Positions 55,777 through 64,000 of a DNA stretch of 64,000 nt are shown here, piece by piece. The notes beneath the pieces were generated by a model that saw only the letters and a program-made list of their open reading frames with translations, did not search any database and had not been told where the DNA came from. Position 1 is the first letter of the stretch; every line of letters starts with the position of its first letter. The position numbers were made by a program, and so were the translations under genes. The DNA is from Anabas testudineus (lineage: Eukaryota; Chordata; Actinopteri; Anabantiformes; Anabantidae), in NCBI RefSeq assembly GCF_900324465.2, contig NC_046625.1, positions 13,928,019 through 13,992,018 on the forward strand. The letters run 5' to 3'.

Positions 55777-56633
55777 TGAATAATAAAACAAATACCCAGG
55801 AAATTTCAAGGTACCTTATAATACTATACGTGTACTTACTTAGATTACTTAATGAGTTACAGCCAGGGCTCTCATGCCAACATGGGTCCCTGGACGGGAG
55901 CATTTGTGGAAGAAAAAGCTGCTGGTATGTGCTTGTTTTAAATCAAATTCAATCAAAACAAAACATGTAAAATAAGATGCAAAGAATCAGAGTCTTATAA
56001 TCCGTCCATTAGTGGTGATCGTGGATGATGATGTTGGTGAAAACAGGGATACCTGTGCTGTTGTTGTGCTGCTGGGACATGCAGTACCACTCCAGGACGC
56101 TGGGGGCGCTCGTCCTCTCCGTGCGGAGCTTCATTTGTTTTCCTTTTTTTTTTATTTCAACCTGTATCATCCTGATGTGCGAGTTTGTAGCTAGCTCATC
56201 GTCAGTCGCTCTATCCCCACGTCGTGTGGATCGACTGGTTGTGTTTTCATCTTGTACAAATTGCGCGTTTAGCCTCGAGATAAAAGGCTCACAGCGAAGG
56301 GGAAGCTTGTTGTCTCACTGTCTCTCTGAAGCCACGCTTCCCCATTATTTCCTCCTGCCAGGTGAGCGAGGTGAACCGCGTCGTGCGGTGTGTCGTAAGT
56401 GGATTTCCGTATAAAAGTGTTCTGCCAACTTATGTAAAATATACGGGAAAAAAGGGAAAGGAAGAGACTGAAGAATTGCCATAGATGTGGTCGCTCGACA
56501 GGTAAGGTGACATGGATATTTGTGATAGGATTACCTACCCAACATATTGATAAATATCTTAAACGCAAACTGTCTTTCTGTTGTTGTCACCACATGATAG
56601 TAGAACCTCTGTCGATCTCCTCACCCAGCAGTC
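55777..56633. other. Intergenic stretch and promoter/5' UTR of the 56.6 kb ZF gene
   Basis: A GC-richer zone from 56080 is probably the promoter. A good donor (CGACAG then GTAAGG) at 56501/56502 and an acceptor (CACCCAG) just before the ATG suggest one non-coding exon. Confidence 0.5.
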
Positions 56634-59600
56634 ATGTCCATTGAGTACACTATTGATATCCAGCTAACGGAGCTGGGGTTTCCAGACATCCTGCAGCCGC
56701 AGGAGAGCTCGGTCAGAGAAACAGCTCGTCGCTCCACATCTGATGGCTCCTTCTCGCCCAGCCGTGCTCCCGCTTCACTCTCAGCCACACGCAGGCTGCT
56801 GGTCAAAGGCGGAGAGTCATTTGATGGAGAACGAGCTGGTGCAGCAAAGCAGACCTCAGATATTCAACAAGCCACGGTGGATTCACCTCTTCCAGATTCA
56901 TTACCTTGTAAACCCTTAAGTCCTGCACAAACTCCACAAGATGACCAAGCTGCCAAAGAGACTGCAGTGTCTGAAGTGTCAGAGCCCACAGCAGATGAAC
57001 CCACCGCTGGACTCGAATCCACAGACGGTCCAAAGCTCACAACTGCAGAGGAGGATCACGGACAGAAAGATAATGGTGATGGAGACACGGAGCACGAGGG
57101 TTCAGCAGAGATGGAGCAGGATGTGGACGATGAGTCAGACGACAGTGACGTTTCAGAGGTTTATGAGGAAGAAGAGGTTGACGAGGAAGATGATGATGAG
57201 GAAGAGGAAGGGCTAGATGATGGTATGACTTATTCACTTCGTTAGCATGCAGTAGTTTATTCCAAAAATGCTGTTCAGTGGCAACTGGACATGAAAGTCC
57301 TGAATAGCACCTTTGGGATAACTAAGACCTGGATGAGGATATATATATATTATATATGATGTATATTTCCAATTTTAATTTCCTTAATTTTTTCCACAGA
57401 GTCTGGTCATTCAGGCAACTACCACTGCAGTGTCTGTGATCTCCAGCTGTCCTCCAAATTCAAGCTCCAGGACCACATGAACTTACACACGGGAGCACGC
57501 CCATACTGCTGTGCTGAGTGTGGGAAACGCTTCTGCCAGAGTTTCAGCTACCGCGTCCACCTGCGCACGCACGCCCAGACCAAAGTGGATCGTCTCAGGT
57601 GTCGCATCTGTCGGAGGGGTTTTGCATCCCAGGAGGCTCTGACAGACCATCTGTCAAAGACTCACTTTGAGGATGAATTTTACGAGTGTGACCGGTGCAA
57701 GCGTGTGTTTACTTCCCTCAAGGCGTGTGAATATCATGTGCAGTTACAAAAATGCATGCTGGATGTTGTATGTGAAAAATGTGGCCGCAATTTCTCTTCT
57801 CCAAAGTCCCTCGCGCGACACCGCAAGAAGACATGCTATCGCAATTTTAAATGCACTGATTGCACAAAGATCTTTACCAAGAAGAATGCCCTCCTGAGAC
57901 ACAGCTTCTCCCATCTTGGTTTGCTGCCTTACACTTGTGTACGATGCCGCTGTCACTTCCGCCTGGCGAAGCTGTACCGTCAACACAAGTGTGAGCCCCA
58001 GCGCATTCACTGTGTGGCATGTCTGCGAGAGTTTCTCAATCAGGAGGACTTCCAGCGGCACAAAAAGGACACCGGCTGCTGGGGGAATCAGGAGCCAAAA
58101 GGGGACGAGATTAGATGTCTGGAGTGTGGACAGAGGTTTGACACTAAGGAAGAGCTGAAGAAACACGCTGGGGCTCATCAGAGGGTGCTCAAATGTGCTG
58201 AATGTGGGAAGGGGTTCCGGTCAGCCTTGCTGTTAATGTCCCACATGGGTGGCCATGCCGGCCAGTCACCCTGCCTCTGTCAGAGCTGTGGACTGGGTTT
58301 TCCCCACCAACAAAACTACAACAGCCACCTGAAGACCTGTGGACAGACCCCTCAGCCTGCTGTGAGTTTAGGACAGGACTATACCAGTGTTTTTACCTGC
58401 ATAAAACCTAAATCCTATGCTTTACACTCTAGTCTCCCATTTTATAAAGCACATTTTCAGCCATTGCTTTTATTTCAGTGTGATAAAATCAACTTTGATT
58501 GATGACTTTGAACTTTATGAAAATCAGCATATAGAGATATGAAAACTGCGTGAGCTAGGTAACCTTTAGCTGTGCTTGTTCTCTTCATTTATTATGAACA
58601 ATAAAATAATTCCATCTAGCATTACCATTGAGGGCAGAAACTCTTCCTCTGGAGTATTTGCACATTAGTATGCTGGTTTGTTTATATTTAGGCCTTAATC
58701 GCTATTTATATTGTTTAAATGCAGCAGCAGAAACATAGTTCTTTATATTTGTCTATATGAATAATCATAACAGTTTCCATGTTTTGTGAGCAGGTGTGTA
58801 ACAAGTACTTAACCAAGGATTATAAAAGGTTTATCTGTTTTTGGTTCTTTGTCCTAAGCTAAGTTGTACAGATGTGACATCTAAGTACTCCTTGGAAAGA
58901 AAAATAATAAGTGTATTTCCCCAAACATTGGTTATATTGACATTTCACACTAGTGTTTTGTATAATTCATTCATATTTTTCAACATTTTTTTATTATATT
59001 TTTCCATTTTAGAGCACTCAGAAGAAACGCCAAGCCTCAAAGAGCTCTTCATCTGAGACACCAAGTCCAGTGATCCCGGTCAATATGCCTCATTCTCTTT
59101 CAGATAACCCTGATCCACCTGTTAAAGACTCTATTAGTCCTGAAACTATGACAGAGGGTGTGTCCACTAACTCTGGCCAATCAGATGGCCTATGGAAGCT
59201 AACCCTTGACAAACAGCCTCCTCCTGGCGTTAATCTCGTCTTGTTTCTTCCAGTTTGCCAAACTCAAACAAATGACATGGCGCTTGCATCTGGAATCCCT
59301 CAGACATTACCAGTATCAGCTATGCAGGTTCAGCCTCAAGTGGCTCTCTCACCTGTTCCAAGTAACGGACAGCTCGGCGTGAACTCTGCTTTTGGAGTCC
59401 CGCTAAGCACCCCTCAGGATTTGGTAACGGGGATTAAACAGGATCCAGAACGCGAAGCACCTCTGGATTTATCTATGAAGTGCAACTCATCTAAGTATGC
59501 TCTGAACAACATTCCCCTTCTTCCTATTAAAGGTGAGCCAGAAGAATTTAAGATCTCAGGAGCAGGCAATGGCACTGAAAGAGAAGCAGTTGTTAAAACA

Positions 59601-59840
59601 AAACCCGGAGAAGCACATTCTAAAGTGAAGCAGCTGAAAATGGATCCCATTGATCTCACAACGTACAGCACAGCATCCCCGGGACTAACGATGAATGTTA
59701 AGAAAGAGCCTAATTCTCCATGTTCTAATTCTGATTTGTGGTCATCCAGGTACTTCCAGAGTACAGACGGGAGCTTGGAAAAAGAAATTAAAATGGAAGT
59801 GGATGTTTTACAACCTGCCTGTGCTGATACAGACAAATAA
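56634..59840 (+). CDS. C2H2 zinc-finger protein, 11 fingers, CtBP/SUMO-type repressor tail (792 aa)
   Basis: Coding exons 56634-57222, 57400-58361, 59013-59840 (2379 nt, phases 1 and 0). Exon 1 encodes MSIEYTIDIQLTELGFPDIL and a region that turns extremely acidic (Glu/Asp runs near 57120-57210). Exon 2 holds 11 fingers; the first two share a TGARPY linker and several others are degenerate or C2HC. Exon 3 has no finger. It carries APLDLSMK, a good PxDLS-type CtBP-binding motif, plus PIDLTTYS, and several SUMO-type sites (IKGEPE, VKKEP, IKMEVD, with near-matches IKQDP and LKMDP). This combination suits a transcriptional repressor. An exon-2 read-through frame reaches a stop at 58502, with AATAAA near 58601, so a short isoform is possible. 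Main poly(A) signal 60329-60334. Confidence 0.9.
58362..59012 (+). other. Intron 2 of the 56.6 kb ZF gene
   Basis: Phase-0 intron between GTGAGT and CCATTTTAG. It contains an internal AATAAA near 58601 that could support intronic polyadenylation. Confidence 0.6.
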
Positions 59841-60949
59841 AATTCAGTGAGGGAAGAAGAAAGAGAATGAAACTTACATTCCCACTGTCACAGAAGCCAA
59901 CTATGGCGGTGACAGTACGGTATACAGACTAATGACAATTGTATATATTTGTGTCTAATTACTACATCTACAGGTATTAGGTTATGACATGGCAGAATGT
60001 TCCCCCATAATCATGAATAGACTTGAAGAGTGTCATTACTTCTTGGCTATGACTTTTGTTTTAGGGTAAAACATTTTTTTATTATAATTTTTTTATCATA
60101 AAAAAAAAAAAATCCAAGTTCTTGCTTTTTATAGCATTTGTTTCACTCACTTTTTGGATAAAGCTTGTGGCTTGGGCCATTTAAGCAAAATGGTACTGTA
60201 AAAGTCTGAAAGTCTATGCAATATTGTGCAGCATTTCTCACAGCATTAAATATTTTCCTAATTTCTATCTTTATATATTTGAGTGTGGGGAAAATATATT
60301 CTTAGGTTTATTAATGTGTATTAAGTGTAATAAAAACACTGGATTTGTTAGTATTTAGCTGACAAACTTGAAGCAATGTTTTTTTTTTGTGTATGTGTGT
60401 GTATACACACTTGACCTTTAGTACTATGTTAAATATTTTATTGAAGCAAATAATGGTACGAATCAGTAATATGACATAATGTCCCCTTGTGATTTACAGT
60501 TGCTGAATCTTCATGGTCTGCAGGTATCTTTTGATGTTTTTCTAAAGGCAAATAAACATTTGTCCTTGATGCAAGATGAGTTGATATTTTATTTTGTTAT
60601 TCAGGTTTTTATTCTTCTATCAGCACTATCAGTACAATATGTTTGTGTGTTTGAGACAGAGGGGAAGAACCTCATATATGAGTCCTGTGTGTTCTTGTGT
60701 ATCTTGCTGGTGATTTTCAGCTTGGGTTGTTTAGAAAAAAAGCTATTAAAGTTTAGAGTTTAACTATATGAGGTAAATGTGTGACTTGTAAAACACGGCT
60801 ATATAATTAAAACTGGATTAACTTTGATTTGACCATAAAACCAACAACTGTATCTCATTATTCATTACCCAGCAGAAAAGCTTTACAGCCTTGATTATGT
60901 GATTTCATGACATTTTTAGTTAGTAAAATTTAAAGCAAAATTGATTTCA

Positions 60950-61015
60950 GGGTGTTCCCTGCCTCTCGCCCAATGACAGGGGCTCGGATGGGCTCCAACA
61001 CTCCAGTGACACAGT
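60950..61015 (+). repeat. Diverged teleost dispersed repeat (LINE-tail-like)
   Basis: Contains GTTCCCTGCCTCTCGCCCAA, TGACAG and GGATGGGCTCCAACACTCC, the tail words also seen in diverged form at 15963-16065. Family name uncertain. Confidence 0.6.
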
Positions 61016-61067
61016 TAGGTTAGGATTAACATGCAGTCTAGATGTAATTATTGACAAATACTTCATG

Positions 61068-61165
61068 CATAAATGCAGAGGTGGCACAAGTACACAAACT
61101 TAATAATCAAGTAAAAGTGCAAGTAGTTGCCTAAGAAAGTACTCCACTACAAGTCGCAAGTGCCA
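61068..61165. repeat. Possible dispersed repeat fragment
   Basis: The text GCAGAGGTGGCACAAGTACA with later AAGTACTCCACTACAAGTCG resembles a frequent fish repeat built on 'aagtac' words. Low certainty. Confidence 0.4.
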
Positions 61166-61833
61166 CTTCCAATACTTCAAGGAAAAAAATAACTATTCAT
61201 GTCCTGGCAGATGGTTAATCAGTACAGTAGTAGTCTACTGACTTATTATAGACAGTATTTGCACTGAGAATCAGCATCTGCAAATTAACAAGTAACTACA
61301 AATGTAAAATAAATGTAAAAAATACTATATTTACTTTATAGATGTGGAGTTGTCCATTAACACCTACTGTGTCCATTTAAACTGTCCTTTCCAGATAAAC
61401 CACTTTTCATGATTAAACATTATGCTACAACTAATTTTAAACGCCGAAATTGTCCCAAATTGACCTGTTAATTTCTAATTTGTTAATAAAATATTTTTTT
61501 ATTTAAATTAATTTTAATTTCCCTGTTACTTAATATCATTCTCTATTAAAAATAATTATTATTGTTTTTCTATTAAATAAACGAAAAACTAGGTGGAAAA
61601 AAAACTACAACTCCTGTCACATGATTCCAAAAACCCGGAAATACATTGTCGACGCTTGTTGACGGGATGTGTTAAAACAGGAGAAGGCTCCAGTAGATCT
61701 TTAACAATGTAACGGGAACCATGTGCGTCTGTGGTTGATTTTATTATTTTGAACCCAGCGTCTGAATTATTGAAATCGTTGATATAACACGGAGTCGTCG
61801 TTGTGTCGCCAGCAGCAGCGTTTGCTTTAATAC

Positions 61834-63814
61834 ATGGACAAAGAGAAGTGTAGCGACATTGTACGTAAGCGACCCCCTGATTTAATCGAGCTAAAACGAT
61901 TTAACGTTATGAGAGGATAGAAATAGTTTCACAATCAGTTATTAAATTAAATCTGTACTGGTGGAGCACAGTTTGTCTTGAGCTGATGATGTGCAGACTA
62001 ATGCTTTGTGTACTGTCTACATCCTGCAGCGCGCTCAGTGCTCTTGGATGGAGATGCATCAGTTTATTGGTGACCTTATCACATCTGGAAACATCCTGAA
62101 GGATCAGCCAGATGTGCTTAATGCAGCATGGGGCGTGGCTGGCGGAGGTACTGCTGCTCTGGGGTTCAAAGGTTCTTCACTTGAACCCCTCCAGCGACCT
62201 CCTCCTGCCCAAGAGAAGAGAGTGGCAGAGACGAGCCGACACATCCAGCCTGGGGCAGCGCAGAGGAAGGAAGACACCAGAGTCAGAGCACAAGGTGAGA
62301 GCTCAATTTATGTATAGTTTCAACCCTTTTGCAAAGAAATGCATAGTAACCATGGTAATGGTTTCTTCCTTCTTATTTTAGAGGTGCATCATGCCTGCAC
62401 ATGCCCCGGCTGCCCCTACTCTGCCTCTCCATCCTCCTTTGAGACTTTAAAACCCAGACAATCTTCGTCCTTATCGGCGAGCTCGGATGCAGGATGTCAC
62501 ATTAAAGACCTTACTGAACCAAGCAGCACGACCACATCTGAGCCGAAAACCAGGCCGCCGGTCCGACCACAAAGGCAGGATGCAGACAGAGGAACGCAGA
62601 GCCCGGATCAGAACTCAGAAAGTCCTCCTTCCAGAGTGTCTTCGGGCACCATGCCCCATCTGTCAATGTTTCCTTGCTTGTGCTGTCACCGCACTCAGAT
62701 CCTGAACCACCAGGATGGCACCGACGCCCCATTTTCTCACGCCCACCATCATTTCCATCATCACCACTGCCCTATAACTTCTTGTTTTACCTGCCCTCAG
62801 CTTGCCCGCTCTCACTCAGGGCAGCTCTCTGGTTCTTTTCCCTGCTTGTCCTGCCAACACTCCTTTCCCACCTGCCACCTCCAGCACAGACCAACACATC
62901 AAGAAGAGGAGAGAGGCAGGACGGCGTCAGCCACGCTGTCGCTGCATCCTTGCATGCACTGTGCTGCTTCTTTTTCCAGACCGTCTCAGCTGCTGCAGCA
63001 TCAGCGATCTGAGCACGCACACAAACCCTCTGGCTTCCTCTGCACGGAGTGCGGCAGGGCGTTCAACTCACACAGCAACCTTCGCATCCACCTCAATGTG
63101 CACACTGGTGCCCGGCCCTACACCTGCTCTGACTGTGGAAAGAGTTTTAGCCAATCGGGGGCCCTGAAGATCCACAGGCGGATCCACACAGGGGAAAGGC
63201 CATACTCCTGTGGCTTCTGTGGCAGAGGGTTTCCCCATCTTGCAGGTGTCCGGGCCCATCAGAGGACCCACACAGGAGAGAAGCCTTACCGCTGCAACCA
63301 GTGTGGCAAATGCTTTACCCAGTCTGGGGCTCTGAAGATCCATACCCGCATACACACAGGAGAGAGACCCTTCATATGTAGTGTCTGTGGGAAGGGCTTC
63401 TCCAACCGTTCTGGGATCCGCTTTCACTACCGCACAGTTCACGGACTGGCTTCTGAACATGCCGTTGAAGCTGGAACTGGGGATGCATATCGTGCACCAG
63501 CAGGCCGCGGTTATCCACCTGGACGTCCAAGGAATTTTCCATCTGCTCGCATTGACCTAAATACACCTAACAGCCCAGACAGCAACTCGCATACAGCACT
63601 GAATTCCAGAAATTCCCCTGCGTCGACTGCTGCTCAGTCAGAGGGAGGAAACCCCGGTGGAAACAGAGAGGGGCTGCTGTATGCATGCGAAGACTGTGGC
63701 CTGCGTTTTAAAGATGCCCCGTCAAGGAACAGACATCAGACTCTGATGCACTACTCCTCTGAGGGGAGAGAGGATGAGGAAGGGGAGGCAGAGGAGAGAG
63801 TTAAACACAATTGA
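61834..63814 (+). CDS. C2H2 zinc-finger protein, 7 fingers (574 aa)
   Basis: Coding exons 61834-61860 (nine codons, MDKEKCSDI), 62030-62294, 62382-63814; 1725 nt, phases 0 and 1. The frame of exon 2 selects the GTACGT donor at 61861 over the overlapping GTAAGC. Residues 10-100 have no known domain. Exon 3 starts with a Cys/His-rich region containing loose CxxC pairs (CTCPGC, PCLCCH, PCLSCQ) that do not make standard fingers. Then come six consecutive C2H2 fingers from about 62950, five joined by HTG-type linkers (TGARPY, TGERPY, TGEKPY, TGERPF), with the repeated core SQSGALKIH in two of them. A seventh finger, [10 protein letters not shown], is near the C-terminus. This is the most canonical DNA-binding array in the window. 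Orthologue not identified. Confidence 0.92.
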
Positions 63815-64000
63815 GAGAGTCCAGAATAACAGTGGAAAAATTATTGATGGTCTTGATACAGTACGGAGCTCAACACTACAATATCAAATCTGCAGTACAT
63901 ATAGTGTTTGAGTTGCTATAGACTGGAAGTATTTCAATTACACAATTATTAACATTTTAATAGATATAAAGGAGAAATCCAATCAAAAAAAGTGTTTTTT
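63815..64000 (+). other. 3' UTR of the last ZF gene, to the window edge
   Basis: AT-rich sequence with no AATAAA before the edge. The transcript probably ends outside the window. Confidence 0.6.

Larger units (their letters stand above)
59841..61833. other. Gene-free stretch with repeat fragments
   Basis: 3' UTR to about 60335, then AT-rich DNA. Repeat fragments lie at 60950-61015 and 61068-61165, and a CpG-richer promoter at 61610-61833. The 94-codon frame at 60479-60763 is hydrophobic and low-complexity with no support as a gene. Confidence 0.6.

Noticed and set aside
60479-60763. 94-codon hydrophobic open frame
   Set aside because: T-rich low-complexity sequence gives Phe/Leu/Val-rich peptides by chance. 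No promoter, signal or family match is visible.

Overview
The window looks like percomorph-type teleost genomic DNA. It has compact multi-exon genes with GT-AG introns, pancreatic trypsinogens of the fish type (signal peptide of the MKAFILLAL kind, activation peptide ending DEDDK or DDDDK), Tc1/mariner copies and other dispersed fish repeats, and AT-rich spacers. No retroviral, LTR or Polinton-like element was recognised.

Layout. At 0-2.1 kb is the 3' part of a C2H2 zinc-finger (ZF) gene on the plus strand. From 3.8 to 17.6 kb five trypsinogen genes lie head to tail on the minus strand. Each has five coding exons with identical exon lengths and encodes 247 aa. The first three are near-identical units about 2.9 kb apart. 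A gene-less relic of a further unit lies at 11.4-11.8 kb. From 18.8 kb to the right edge everything is on the plus strand: a Myb/SANT-like regulator (19.7-21.7 kb), then seven ZF genes or exons (22.9-27.1, 29.9-35.8, 37.5-38.8, 41.2-49.8, 51.8-53.7, 56.6-59.8 and 61.8-63.8 kb).

How they relate. The trypsinogens are secreted acinar digestive zymogens. Four of them share a PTF1-like upstream box and all have a TATA-type box. The flanking genes encode nuclear DNA-binding proteins with no visible functional link to digestion. Four ZF genes, on both sides of the trypsin cluster, end in the same unusual C-terminal finger (C-x2-C-x12-H-Y-x2-H-A-x-G), so they look like old tandem paralogues. Two others (41.2 and 51.8 kb) share their N-terminal finger block.

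Highlights. (1) The 41.2-49.8 kb gene reads as one nine-exon frame joining C2H2 fingers and an AT-hook to a complete but apparently non-catalytic piggyBac transposase-derived domain (predicted 2300 aa). (2) The fourth trypsinogen has Glu in place of oxyanion-hole Gly193, and also a weakened TATA box. (3) The trypsin copies are mosaics, which points to gene conversion. (4) A perfect 23-bp inverted repeat with a 6-nt loop sits inside a coding exon. All exon structures are read by eye from splice signals and frame continuity.
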